Assembly (NCBI GenBank): GCA_024641255.1
Contig: JAHEDL010000143.1
Location: 1 to 29,550 of the forward strand
Source of the DNA: Pseudorhodobacter sp.
Lineage (GTDB): Bacteria; Pseudomonadota; Alphaproteobacteria; Rhodobacterales; Rhodobacteraceae
Reading direction: 5' to 3'
DNA: 29,550 nucleotides
A model generated the notes under the pieces. It worked only from the letters and a program-made list of their open reading frames with translations, searched no databases and was not told the origin of the DNA. Within the stretch, counting starts at the first letter, position 1. Every line of letters starts with the position of its first letter. A program made the position numbers and the translations under genes. Shown here one piece after another: positions 1 through 8,338 of the stretch.

Positions 1-1751
1 ACTTCAATCAGCTTATTGCGGATCAAGACGGTGCCTTTTCTATAAACTGGGCTTATGATCTCATCCGTTGGGCGCGCAGTTGTGCTGCGCTGCCGTGTCG
101 GATCGGGCACCGGCACGGCATCCATCAGGCGACGCGTGTAGGCATGTTGCGGATTACCGAAAACCTGCGCGCGGCTGCCCATTTCCACGATCTGGCCACG
201 GTACATCACGCCGACCCTGTCCGAGATATTCTCGACGACCGCCATATCGTGGCTGATGAACAGCATCGCAATGCCGAATTCGTCTTTCAGGCTTTGCAGC
301 AGCGCCAGCACCCGCGCCTGAACGGACACGTCAAGCGCAGCCACGCTTTCGTCGGCCACAAGAAGTTTGGGCGTAAGTGCCAAGGCACGCGCGATGCAAA
401 TGCGCTGCCTTTGACCGCCCGAAAATTCATGCGGATAATTGTCGAGCTGCGCTGCGGTCAGACCGACCTTGTGCATCAGGTCCGAGGCGCGGGCGCGGCG
501 GCTTTCGGTGTCTTCATCACCATGGATCAACAGCGGCTCCGCGATCTGATCGCCCACGGTCATCCGTGGATCGAGCGAGGACATCGGATCTTGAAACACG
601 ATCTGGGCGGCGGTGCTGAGGCGGCGGCGCATGGCGGCTGTCATGGTGCCCACCATTTGGCCCGCGATGCTGATCTGGCCCTCATGCGGCACCAGCCCGA
701 CAATGGCGCGCGCAATGGTTGATTTGCCGCATCCCGACTCGCCCACCAGCGAAAACGTCTCACCGGCGCGGATGTCAAAGCTGACGCCCTCGACCGCATG
801 GACGCGGTGGGTGACGCGGTTCAGCACGCCGCCGCGGATGTCAAAGCCAACCTTGACTTCGCGCAGATCGGCAACAACAGGGGTTTCGGGGCGCGGCTTG
901 GCACTGCCGCCCTGCCCCATACGCGGCACTGCGGCGAGCAAATCGCGCGTATAGCTTTGCGCGGGGGCTGCAAAAATCTGCCGCACCGCTCCGGTTTCAA
1001 CCACCCGCCCGCTGCGCATGATCACGACCCGGTCGGCCATCTCTGCAACCACACCCATGTCGTGGGTGATCAGCAAAATCGCGGTGCCGTGCTCGGCCTG
1101 CAAATCGCGCAGCAATTCCAAAACCTCGCGCTGCACGGTGACATCCAGCGCCGTCGTCGGCTCGTCGGCAATCAGAACCTCGGGTTTGAGAGCAAGCGCC
1201 ATGGCAATCATCACACGCTGACGCATACCGCCCGAAAGCTCGTGCGGATATTGGCCCATCCGGCGCGCGGGATCGGACATGCGCACAGCTTTCAGCGCCG
1301 CAAGCGCCTCGGCGCGGGCCTGGTGCTGCGACAGCGGGGCGTGGGCGCGGATCGCCTCGATCAGTTGCGCGCCGATGCTCATCATCGGGTTGAGTGAGGT
1401 CATCGGTTCTTGAAAAATCATCGCGACGCGGTTGCCGCGGATCTGGCGCATCTCGGCCTCGGAGAGCGACGAAAGCGGCAGGCCGCCCAAACTGATACTG
1501 CCAGAGGTAATCCTGACCGCTGGCGGCGGCAGCAGGCCCATGATCGCCAGCGACGTGATCGATTTTCCAGACCCGCTCTCGCCCGCGATGGCCAAGGTCT
1601 CGCCGCGCCGCAGATCAAAGCTGATGTCGTTGATCAACGGCACCAGCCCGCTTTGGTTGCGAACCGAGACAGTCAAATCGCGCAACGACAGCACCACGGA
1701 CTCTTCCGAGGCCACGGGGGTCTCGGAACGATGGTTCGCATCCTTGGTCAT
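1..1751 (-). CDS. Dipeptide/oligopeptide-type ABC transporter, tandem ATP-binding protein (3' end cut by window edge)
   Basis: The open frame runs from ATG at 1751 to the left edge without a stop, giving about 583 residues. Two complete nucleotide-binding domains are fused, as in GsiA or DppD-DppF fusions. Domain 1 has Walker A GESGSGKS (about 57-64), signature LSGGM (about 172) and Walker B ending ADEP (about 195-198). Domain 2 has Walker A GESGCGKS (about 337-344), signature FSGGQRQR (about 443) and ADES in place of ADEP. The tail after the second domain is of the kind usual for oligopeptide ATPases, so probably only a few residues are missing. The start overlaps the stop of the upstream amidase gene by 4 bases (ATGA), which implies translational coupling. 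It would energise import through the two permeases encoded in the same operon. The family call is firm; the substrate is inferred. Confidence 0.93.
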   Translation of the reverse strand, partial: MTKDANHRSETPVASEESVVLSLRDLTVSVRNQSGLVPLINDISFDLRRGETLAIAGESGSGKSITSLAIMGLLPPPAVRITSGSISLGGLPLSSLSEAEMRQIRGNRVAMIFQEPMTSLNPMMSIGAQLIEAIRAHAPLSQHQARAEALAALKAVRMSDPARRMGQYPHELSGGMRQRVMIAMALALKPEVLIADEPTTALDVTVQREVLELLRDLQAEHGTAILLITHDMGVVAEMADRVVIMRSGRVVETGAVRQIFAAPAQSYTRDLLAAVPRMGQGGSAKPRPETPVVADLREVKVGFDIRGGVLNRVTHRVHAVEGVSFDIRAGETFSLVGESGCGKSTIARAIVGLVPHEGQISIAGQMVGTMTAAMRRRLSTAAQIVFQDPMSSLDPRMTVGDQIAEPLLIHGDEDTESRRARASDLMHKVGLTAAQLDNYPHEFSGGQRQRICIARALALTPKLLVADESVAALDVSVQARVLALLQSLKDEFGIAMLFISHDMAVVENISDRVGVMYRGQIVEMGSRAQVFGNPQHAYTRRLMDAVPVPDPTRQRSTTARPTDEIISPVYRKGTVLIRNKLIE

Positions 1752-2707
1752 TCGAAAACGCACCGAGGGAAATAGAAGCTGACCACCCAGTTTGGCATAT
1801 CGACGATCTCCGAAATACGCAGATCGCCGCACGTGCTGACCAGCATATAGGCGTCCACCGCAGCCATGCCGCGTGTTGCACAGAGGAAATCGACCATGCT
1901 CGCCACGGCATCGCGGCTTGCGGTCATCAGGTCCGGCCCGATGCCGGTGGTGACCTCATAGCCCTTAGCGTCCAAGTGCCGCGTCACAGGCCCCGGCGTG
2001 GTAAAGCGCGGAGTTTTCAGGTTGGCGCCTTTTACCAGATCAAGTGTCAGGATCACATCCATCGGGCTTTCAATCGCCGTGCCGCAGACCTCGCCGTCCC
2101 CCTGCGCCGCATGGGTGTCGCCCACGCTGAACAAAGCGCCCGCAACCTCGACCGGCAGATAAAGTGTGGTGCCCGCTGACAGATCACGGATGTCCAGATT
2201 ACCACCGGCGCGCCGTGGCGGCACGATTGAATGCAGACCATTTTCCGCCAAGGCATTGCCGATCGTGCCCGCAAACGGCTTCAAAGGCACCCGCGCCTCT
2301 TTGCCGAACATCGAAGGCGCCATCAGGTCCGGATCATAGGACCAGACATGCAGCGCGGGGTCGGTGAACTGATCGGCAAGCAGGCCAAAACCCGGAATAT
2401 TCGCGGTCCAGCCCCAACCTTTGCCGCCTTGGGTTTGCGGCGCAAAACTGTCGAGCGTGACTTTCAACGCATCACCCGGCTCGGCCCCCTCGACCCAGAT
2501 CGGCCCTGACACCGGATTGATCTTGCCGAAATCAAGCGTCGCCACATCGGCCACGGTGGACGACGGGCCAAGCTGGCCCGCCGAACTGTCGTGGCAGTGA
2601 AACTTGATCGTCTGGCCCGGCTCCACCCGTTCGGCTGGGGCAAATGAATTGTCCCAGCCGAAATGATGTTGCGCGCCGTGGATCGTATAATCACAAGCCT
2701 TGCACAT
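1748..2707 (-). CDS. Acetamidase/formamidase family protein (FmdA/AmdA)
   Basis: A 319-residue protein whose length and motifs fit the FmdA_AmdA family, which hydrolyses short amides such as formamide or acetamide to ammonia and the acid. Visible family motifs are a histidine-rich N-terminus (MCKACDYTIHGAQHHFGW), the HCHDSSAGQ stretch near residue 50, and the strongly conserved GDTHAAQGDGEVCGTAIE region. No signal peptide is seen, so it is likely cytoplasmic. The open frame extends further upstream, but the start at 2707 is preferred because a good Shine-Dalgarno (AAGGAG) lies 8 bases before it and the protein begins at the family N-terminus. It sits between the solute-binding protein and the ATPase of a peptide-type transporter, with AmiC/AmiR-like regulators at the operon head. 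It therefore probably acts on the imported compound or a product of it. The true substrate is not known. Confidence 0.93.
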   Translation of the reverse strand: MCKACDYTIHGAQHHFGWDNSFAPAERVEPGQTIKFHCHDSSAGQLGPSSTVADVATLDFGKINPVSGPIWVEGAEPGDALKVTLDSFAPQTQGGKGWGWTANIPGFGLLADQFTDPALHVWSYDPDLMAPSMFGKEARVPLKPFAGTIGNALAENGLHSIVPPRRAGGNLDIRDLSAGTTLYLPVEVAGALFSVGDTHAAQGDGEVCGTAIESPMDVILTLDLVKGANLKTPRFTTPGPVTRHLDAKGYEVTTGIGPDLMTASRDAVASMVDFLCATRGMAAVDAYMLVSTCGDLRISEIVDMPNWVVSFYFPRCVFE

Positions 2708-2712
2708 CTGGT

Positions 2713-4329
2713 TTACTCCTTGACGTAAACGTAGTCGTAGTTCACCGGGATCGACACCGGATCGACATAGAGGTTGTCCGCCCCGCCCATACGCGCGGAT
2801 TTCATGGTGTAGCGTTGCTCGTTGAACACCGGCACCCAAGGCGCTTGCTCCATCACTTTCATGTAGACATCGGACCACATCTTCATGCGTTCCGGTGCGG
2901 CGGGGTCAATCATGCTGTCAGCGGCTGTTGCTTCGGCATCAATCGCCGGATCGCAGAACTTGGACCAGTTCCAACCGCCATCCACCGCACCCGAGCAGCC
3001 AAGGATCGGGCCGTAGAAGTTCGACGGATCGGGGAAATCCGCGATCCAGGCCATGCCACCCGACCAGATCATCGGCGCGGTGCCAGCACCACCTGCCTCG
3101 ATCACATTAGCCTGCGCAATGGACTGGATCGACGCCTTGACGCCAATAGCCGCCAGATCCTGCTGGATCGCTTGGGCAATCCGCGGGTTCGGGTCGGTGT
3201 TCATCACATAAAGCTCGGTCTCAAAGCCATCGGGCAGGCCGGCCTCGGCCAGCATCTTCTTGGCCTCATCGGGATTGAAGGCATAACCGGCATGATCCGT
3301 GGTGTAGCCCGGCATCGACGGCGGCAGCGGCTGATTGGCCGGCACGGCGCGGCCGTTGATGATCTGGACAATGCGGTCCTTGTTGATCGCCATGTTGATG
3401 GCGCGGCGGACCTCGACATTGTCGAAAGGCGGGGTTTTGACGTTCAGTGTGATATAGCCGGTTTGCAACTGACCGCCTTCAACCACCATAGCTGCCTGTG
3501 CGGGATCGCCCATTACCTCTTGGAATTTCGCAGGCGGGATGCCGTCGCCGGGGACATCGACTTCGCCGTTTTGCAGCCGCAGCAGCGCCACGACGGGTTC
3601 CTGGCCAACTTCAAAGGTCACCGTATCCAGATAGGGCAGACCCGCACGCCAGTAGTCGGGGTTTTTTGCAAAAACCAGCTTCTGGCCGATGGTCCATTCG
3701 GCGAGTTTGAACGCGCCAGTGCCGACGGGCATCTTGCCGAAATCGCCATTGGCCGCCTCGACCGCCTCTTTCGGCACGACAGAGGCGAAATTCAGCGCCA
3801 TGACATGCAAGAAAGTCGCGTCGGGGCGCGACAGTTTGATTTCAACTGTTGCAGGGTCAATTACCGTCACTCCGGCAAGCGAGGTCGCAGAGCCATCCGC
3901 CATCGCGTCATAGCCAGCAATCGCGCCGAAGAAACCCGCACCGGGGGATTGGGTGGCCGGCGAGGTCACGCGGTCGAGCGAATATTTCACGTCATCCGCC
4001 GTCATCTCGCGACCATTGTGGAATTTGACGCCTTGGCGCAGGTGGAAGGTAAAGGTCATGCCATCGGCCGAAACGTCATAGCTTTCCGCAAGACCGGGGC
4101 GCAGTTCGGTGGTGCCGGGGGTATAATCCATCAGCCCGTCGAACAGCGATTTGATCATCGACCAGTTTTGCCAGTCATAGCCAATCGCAGGGTCAAGTGT
4201 AGCCACATCGTCCTTATAGGTGATGACGATCCCGCCGCCTGATTTGGCGTCCGGGTCCAATGCCTCTTGCGCAAAGGCGGGCAGTGCGAGGGCTGCGATA
4301 AGCGCAGTAGATACGAGCAGTTTTTTCAT
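2713..4329 (-). CDS. ABC transporter solute-binding protein, family 5 (DppA/OppA-like)
   Basis: A 538-residue periplasmic binding protein. It begins with a classical Sec signal peptide: MKKLL, a hydrophobic stretch, and AFA followed by Q at residues 18-21, with no lipobox cysteine, so it should be soluble in the periplasm. The SBP_bac_5 family is visible from the N-terminal ATLDPAIGYDWQN segment, the TFHLRQGVKFHNGREMTADDVKYSLDR core around residues 95-120 (read in pieces), and the later ALLRLQNGEVDV and RRAINMAINKD segments. The start has an AGGAG at 4342-4338, 8 bases upstream. Family members bind di- and oligopeptides, nickel, glutathione or sugars. With an amidase next door and an amide-type sensor heading the operon, the ligand may be an amide-containing compound, which is an inference. 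Confidence 0.95.
   Translation of the reverse strand: MKKLLVSTALIAALALPAFAQEALDPDAKSGGGIVITYKDDVATLDPAIGYDWQNWSMIKSLFDGLMDYTPGTTELRPGLAESYDVSADGMTFTFHLRQGVKFHNGREMTADDVKYSLDRVTSPATQSPGAGFFGAIAGYDAMADGSATSLAGVTVIDPATVEIKLSRPDATFLHVMALNFASVVPKEAVEAANGDFGKMPVGTGAFKLAEWTIGQKLVFAKNPDYWRAGLPYLDTVTFEVGQEPVVALLRLQNGEVDVPGDGIPPAKFQEVMGDPAQAAMVVEGGQLQTGYITLNVKTPPFDNVEVRRAINMAINKDRIVQIINGRAVPANQPLPPSMPGYTTDHAGYAFNPDEAKKMLAEAGLPDGFETELYVMNTDPNPRIAQAIQQDLAAIGVKASIQSIAQANVIEAGGAGTAPMIWSGGMAWIADFPDPSNFYGPILGCSGAVDGGWNWSKFCDPAIDAEATAADSMIDPAAPERMKMWSDVYMKVMEQAPWVPVFNEQRYTMKSARMGGADNLYVDPVSIPVNYDYVYVKE
2716..2721 (-). promoter_or_regulatory. Ribosome binding site of the acetamidase gene
   Basis: AAGGAG on the minus strand lies 8 bases before ATG 2707 and abuts the stop codon (2715-2713) of the solute-binding protein gene. 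It decides the amidase start against the longer upstream-extended frame, and it shows that the two genes are translated from one message. Confidence 0.8.
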
Positions 4330-4357
4330 AGCTTTCTCTCCTGTTGATGGTTTGCTG

Positions 4358-5278
4358 TCAGCGAATTCGGATACGGGGGTCGATCAGAGGGACCACAAGG
4401 TCGGCCAACAGATTGCCCAGAACGATGGCGCAGGCCGAGACCAGCGTGACCCCCATGATGATAGGAATGTCGATGCGCTGGATCGCCTGCCATGCAAGCT
4501 GGCCGATGCCGGGCCAGCCAAACACGCCCTCGACCACCACGATGCCGCCCATAAAAATGCCGATGTCGATGCCGATCATCGCGATCACTGGAAGGATGGC
4601 ATTGGGCAGAGCGTGGCGCAGAATGACACGGCTGCGGGCAAGGCCCTTGGCGCGGGCGGTGCGGATGAAATCGGCGCGCAACACCTCTATCATGCTGGAT
4701 CGCATGATCCGTGCATACCAGCCCGACCCAAGAATGCCCAAGGTCAGGGCAGGTAGCACAAGATGGGCGGGCGTACCGTAGCCGCCGATGGGAAACCAGC
4801 CAAGCTTGACAGCAAAGACATAGAGCAACAGCAAAGCCACCACGAACTGCGGCGCCGAAACGGTGATGAACGAGGTCATCATCAAGCTGTTGTCCACCGC
4901 CCGCCCGCGCCAGATCGCGGCGATCACGCCCATGCTCAGCCCGATCAGCAGTTCGGCAGCAATCCCCGCCGCCATCAGCAAAAGCGAGGCCGGCAACCGC
5001 GCCATGATCAGCGTGGTCACATCGGTCTTTTGCAAATAACTGCGCCCCATATCACCGTGAAACAGCCCGGCCAGATAGCGCGTGTATTGCACGACAAAGG
5101 GCTGATCCAAGCCCAGTTGCTCGCGGATATTCGCCACCGTTTGCGGCGTGGCCGACCGCCCCGCAATTTGGCGCACCGGATCGGCAGGCAGCACATAGAG
5201 CAAAAAGAAGGTGATGAAGGATACCCCCAGCAGGATCAGCGCCGATTGGATCAGACGACGGAAAATAAGCGCAGCCAT
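4358..5278 (-). CDS. ABC transporter permease, DppB/OppB family
   Basis: A 306-residue inner-membrane protein. The N-terminal segment (LIFRRLIQSALILLGVSFI), the periplasmic loop with LGLDQPFVVQYTRYLAGL, and five further hydrophobic stretches are typical of DppB. The cytoplasmic EAA loop that docks the ATPase is present as DFIRTARAKGLARSRVILRH followed by ALPNAILP. The start codon shares one base with the stop of the upstream DppC-like gene (TGATG). The solute-binding protein follows after 28 bases. It pairs with the DppC-like permease to form the translocation pore. Confidence 0.94.
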   Translation of the reverse strand: MAALIFRRLIQSALILLGVSFITFFLLYVLPADPVRQIAGRSATPQTVANIREQLGLDQPFVVQYTRYLAGLFHGDMGRSYLQKTDVTTLIMARLPASLLLMAAGIAAELLIGLSMGVIAAIWRGRAVDNSLMMTSFITVSAPQFVVALLLLYVFAVKLGWFPIGGYGTPAHLVLPALTLGILGSGWYARIMRSSMIEVLRADFIRTARAKGLARSRVILRHALPNAILPVIAMIGIDIGIFMGGIVVVEGVFGWPGIGQLAWQAIQRIDIPIIMGVTLVSACAIVLGNLLADLVVPLIDPRIRIR

Positions 5279-6156
5279 CAGTCGGATCCTCGCAGGGTTG
5301 GGTCCAGAACGTCGCGCAGGGCGTCACCAACAAGGTTGAAGGCAAGCGCCAGAACCAGAATGGCAAAGCCGGGAATGAACACGAGCCAAGGGGCCGACTG
5401 GAAATAGGTCTGGTTTTCAAAGATGATATTGCCCCAGCTTGGCGTCGGCGGCTGAACCCCGACCCCCAGATAAGACAGCGTCGCCTCCAGCAGCACGGTC
5501 GTCGAAATCCCCAAAGTGCCCCAGACGATGATCAGCGGCATCAGATGCGGCAGGATGTGGCGGAACAGAATGCGCGGCGTGCTTGCGCCTAGGGTCCGCT
5601 CGGCGGCGATGAAATCGCGCGCGGCAAGCGCCGAGGTCTCGGTATAGATCACCCGCGCCGTCTGCACCCAGTTCACCAGCGCTATCACAAAGGCGACGAT
5701 CCAGATCGAAGGCTGAAAGATCGCAGCAAGGCAGATCGCCAGCAAAAGCGCCGGAAAGGCCATCATCAAATCGGTAAACCGCATCAGGATCGCGCCGAGC
5801 CAGCCTTGAAAATACCCCGCCGTGAGCCCGATCATTGTGCCGATGATCAGCGCGATACCATTGGCCATCACCCCGATGATCAGCGAGGTGCGCGCGCCGT
5901 AAAGCAACCGACTGAGCAGATCGCGGCCCAAAAGATCGGTGCCAAGCAGATAGGGGGCGCCGGGCGGCAGCGGTTCGCCCACCAGAGTCAGGCCGTCGAA
6001 ATGCTGCTCGAACGGATCAAAAGGCGCAATCAATGGCGCAAGAATGGCCGCCCCGACAATGATCACAACAAGCGCCAAGCCAAGCAGAGCCAGCTTGCGC
6101 CGCAATAGGCGCCGAAATGCGCTGCTTGCGCCCCGAATGGCTGCGGCATCGCTCAT
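5278..6156 (-). CDS. ABC transporter permease, DppC/OppC family
   Basis: A 292-residue permease with the OppC N-terminal extension (RRLLRRKLALLGLALVVIIV), the LGTDLLGRDLLSRLLYGART motif conserved in DppC/OppC after the first membrane span, and the EAA loop DFIAAERTLGASTPRILFRH. Its first codon overlaps the stop of the ANTAR regulator gene by 4 bases (ATGA), and its stop overlaps the DppB-like start by one base. Regulator and transporter genes are therefore on one transcript. It is the second half of the import pore. Confidence 0.94.
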   Translation of the reverse strand: MSDAAAIRGASSAFRRLLRRKLALLGLALVVIIVGAAILAPLIAPFDPFEQHFDGLTLVGEPLPPGAPYLLGTDLLGRDLLSRLLYGARTSLIIGVMANGIALIIGTMIGLTAGYFQGWLGAILMRFTDLMMAFPALLLAICLAAIFQPSIWIVAFVIALVNWVQTARVIYTETSALAARDFIAAERTLGASTPRILFRHILPHLMPLIIVWGTLGISTTVLLEATLSYLGVGVQPPTPSWGNIIFENQTYFQSAPWLVFIPGFAILVLALAFNLVGDALRDVLDPTLRGSD

Positions 6157-6758
6157 GCGGCCCCCCCTTTCGGTTTGCGCGCGCTTGGCTGCGATCCACG
6201 CAACAGCACCCGGCCTGCAGCCTCTTCGATGCTGATCCGGGCATCCATGGCTTCGCTTCGCAGCGCGCTATAGGCGGCGGCCTCTGACCCGGTCTGTTCA
6301 ATCAGCATCACCACCGCGCGCACCACGGTCTGCCGCTCGCCGATTTTCTGGCGCAGATCGGCCACCTCGGCCGACAAAGCGCGCCGCGCCTCAAAGGCAT
6401 TACGCGCGATCAATAGCGCGCTGTAGACGCCACTGTCACCCACCGGCTTCAATATCTGCGCCGTCGCCCCCGTGGACAACGCCCATTCAATCCGCCCCGG
6501 TGCCTCGGTGCCAATCAGCGCTATCAATGGCATTGGCGCCTGCGCCTTTTGCCAGGGAAACTGCTCGTCAAAGCCCATATCGGCGTCGAAAAATACGAAA
6601 TCCGCGGCAAGTGCATCGGCCTCAAGCACCGGCCATTGCGTGCTGACCCGTAATCCCACCGCAAGCAATTGGCGGCTCAGCGCCGAAACGGCGGCATGAG
6701 GGCGGTGCAGGATGATGGCATGCGCGCCGCCCAGATCAACGATCCTGCCCCCCCGCAT
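6153..6758 (-). CDS. ANTAR-domain transcription antiterminator (AmiR-like)
   Basis: A protein of about 201 residues. The N-terminal half is a degenerate receiver-like fold without an obvious phosphorylation triad, as in AmiR. A coiled coil follows (ALSAEVADLRQKIGERQTVV), and then a helical ANTAR RNA-binding domain (residues about 130-185, including AAYSALRSEAMDARISIEEA). AmiR-type proteins stop premature termination by binding hexaloop hairpins in leader RNA, and are held inactive by an AmiC-type sensor until it binds its amide ligand. The start is ATG 6758, which shares one base with the stop of the sensor gene. A GTG one codon earlier would give GTGA coupling. A run of seven G begins at the third codon and could be slippage-prone. 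Its likely target is the terminator leader at 7844-7916. Confidence 0.88.
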   Translation of the reverse strand: MRGGRIVDLGGAHAIILHRPHAAVSALSRQLLAVGLRVSTQWPVLEADALAADFVFFDADMGFDEQFPWQKAQAPMPLIALIGTEAPGRIEWALSTGATAQILKPVGDSGVYSALLIARNAFEARRALSAEVADLRQKIGERQTVVRAVVMLIEQTGSEAAAYSALRSEAMDARISIEEAAGRVLLRGSQPSARKPKGGAA

Positions 6759-7831
6759 CACGACACCACTCGCAAGCGGCGCATCGCATTGGGCACAGGT
6801 TGCGACAGATAGGGGTCGCCCGCCACCAGCCCGCCGGAATGCACCACCCTGAACGCGCCATTCCGCACCTGCGCAATCAACACAGGTTGCGGCATGTGAT
6901 GCGTCTTGGCATCAATGCGGCTTTGCAGCCCCGCCGGAGTTTGCAGCAAAGCCGCAATGTGCAGGCGGCTGTTCTCTTCCGCGCCCTCCAGCAGATTTGC
7001 CAAGGTATAGACGGCGGCGTTGGCCGCAGCCTCGTGGCTGCTGACAAAGGCCTGCGCGCCATCATGGAAATAGGGCCCCGCCGCGATCAGCCCCTCAGAC
7101 GCCGCCCCAATATCGTCCAGCTCACATTCCGTCAGATTGCACGACAGGACAGGGCAGTGATCGGGACTGAACCGCGGGTCATCAGCCCCCAAAGCCGCAT
7201 AGGCCTTCAAGAACGCATAAGACGAGGGGCCGATCAGCGAGTTCAGGATAAAGTCAGGCTCTGTGGCGCGGATTTCTTCGATCATACGACCGATGTCCAC
7301 TGATCCGATTGGCAAATAGCGCTCGCCCAGCACTTCGCCTCCGACAGCGTGAAGGGTCTCACGCGCCAGGCGGTTGATCTCCCAGCCCCAGATATAGTTG
7401 CTGCCCGTCAGATAGCCGCGCCGCCCGTACGTCGGAAAAGTCCATTCCAGCAGCGGTAAAAGATGTTGATTTGGGCAGGCATGCAAATAGACAACATGAT
7501 CCGAGGCCTCATAGCCCTCATAGGGCACTGTATACCAAAGCGTGCCCCCCGATTTCTCAAGCGTCGGGATGACCTCTTTGCGGCTCCAAGACGTCACGCA
7601 GCCGATGATATGACGCGCAGGCGTATCACGCAAAATCTCTTCGCAAAGCGGGCCGTAGCTATCCACATTTCCTGCCGGATCGCGTTCGATGGCCTCAAAA
7701 CGGATTGAACGGGCCGGATCGGCGTTGATCTCTTCGATGGCATTCAGCGCGCCCTTTCGGCAGGCATCGCTGATGCGGGCATAGCTGCCGCTGCGCGAAT
7801 AAAGAATTCCAACTGGCACGCTGCGTTTCAT
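6758..7831 (-). CDS. AmiC-like amide-sensing periplasmic-binding-fold protein
   Basis: A 357-residue protein of the type 1 periplasmic binding fold without a signal peptide, so it is a cytoplasmic sensor and not a transporter component. The N-terminus VPVGILYSRSGSYARISDA and the segments GCVTSWSRKEVIP, LWYTVPYEGYE and LTGSNYIWGWEINRLARE match AmiC and the urea/short-chain amide-binding proteins. In the Pseudomonas paradigm AmiC sequesters AmiR and releases it when an amide is bound. The gene is first in the operon and overlaps the antiterminator gene. GAGG lies 4 bases before ATG 7831, a rather short spacing. An intrinsic terminator ends 12 bases before the start, so expression must depend on readthrough. 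Confidence 0.9.
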   Translation of the reverse strand: MKRSVPVGILYSRSGSYARISDACRKGALNAIEEINADPARSIRFEAIERDPAGNVDSYGPLCEEILRDTPARHIIGCVTSWSRKEVIPTLEKSGGTLWYTVPYEGYEASDHVVYLHACPNQHLLPLLEWTFPTYGRRGYLTGSNYIWGWEINRLARETLHAVGGEVLGERYLPIGSVDIGRMIEEIRATEPDFILNSLIGPSSYAFLKAYAALGADDPRFSPDHCPVLSCNLTECELDDIGAASEGLIAAGPYFHDGAQAFVSSHEAAANAAVYTLANLLEGAEENSRLHIAALLQTPAGLQSRIDAKTHHMPQPVLIAQVRNGAFRVVHSGGLVAGDPYLSQPVPNAMRRLRVVS

Positions 7832-7843
7832 GGAGCCTCAAAT

Positions 7844-7892
7844 AAAAAAAACCCGCCCGAAAATCCTCCAAGTGCGAAGATTTCGGGTCGGG
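7844..7892 (-). terminator. Intrinsic terminator in the leader of the AmiC-like operon (attenuator)
   Basis: On the minus strand the arm 7892-7879 (CCCGACCCGAAATC) pairs with 7865-7852 (GATTTTCGGGCGGG), with one or two bulges and a 13-base loop. A run of eight T follows at 7851-7844. It points into the AmiC-like gene, whose ATG is only 12 bases further, so it terminates before the operon and not after a gene. With an ANTAR antiterminator encoded second in the operon, this is best read as a regulated attenuator. Confidence 0.85.
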
Positions 7893-7916
7893 CCTGATTG
7901 CCGCTCGGCGTTGAGC
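7891..7916 (-). promoter_or_regulatory. Putative ANTAR target: two adjacent hexaloop hairpins
   Basis: On the minus strand, 7916-7903 forms a GCTC/GAGC stem closing the six-base loop AACGCC. Its A at loop position 1 and G at position 4 match the published ANTAR loop rule. Directly after it, 7902-7891 forms a GGC/GCC stem with the six-base loop AATCAG. Position 1 fits the rule, but position 4 is C. The second hairpin shares bases 7891-7892 with the 5' arm of the terminator, so forming it would compete with termination, as known for EutV/AmiR-type leaders. The short stems and the imperfect second loop keep this a proposal. Confidence 0.5.
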
Positions 7917-8338
7917 CGTATTTGCACCAAGGGTGTTCCGAGAAAACCGCTACGTCAAGTGCCCTGATCTGATAGGCCGAATGTTTCGGCTATGTTTTAA
8001 ATTTGTTTCAAGAATTTGCCATTCTGTTGGGCAGTTCCCGCATGCCGGGCGCAAGATCTTTGTCCGAACAGAAGCAACCTTATCGTTCTTTAACGATATA
8101 GCCCTCGCCATCGGCATGAGGCGCGCGCAACTGCGCACTAACTTCCCATGAAACTTGCCATTCACGCCAAAGACTTTCAAGAATGCGCCTTATGACCCTT
8201 GCGGCTGTTGTGACAGCGTAAGACTGGGCGTTCGACTTGCAAGGACAATCCGAGCGCACCCGGACTGGGGCATATTCCCTCTTGACCGTACAGTGGGTGC
8301 TAATGGCCGACTATTGCTTCGCCGATGACATCCGACAT
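7917..8338. other. Intergenic region between the acyltransferase operon and the amide operon
   Basis: No convincing gene is seen. The region must contain the promoter and early leader of the minus-strand AmiC-like operon and the 3' end of the minus-strand acyltransferase operon. A TTGACG at 7958-7953 could be a -35 element, but there is no good -10 at 16-18 bases. I see no clear terminator for the acyltransferase operon. The short open frames here have poor starts and composition unlike the neighbouring genes. Confidence 0.5.

Noticed and set aside
144..1775. Several plus-strand open frames over the ABC ATPase region
   Set aside because: The minus-strand frame encodes two perfect nucleotide-binding domains; the plus frames are low-complexity shadows.
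2644..4242. A 532-codon open frame on the plus strand
   Set aside because: It lies antisense to the solute-binding protein gene with mirrored codon-position bias. Its protein is rich in His/Arg/Gly without domains. It is a shadow of the real gene.
7953..7958. TTGACG as a -35 box for the AmiC-like operon
   Set aside because: The bases 16-18 further downstream (CACCCT region) do not resemble a -10 box, so I do not list it as a promoter.
7950..8180. A 76-codon minus-strand frame between operons
   Set aside because: It has no recognisable motif, atypical composition and no ribosome site. It also overlaps the likely promoter/leader of the AmiC-like operon.
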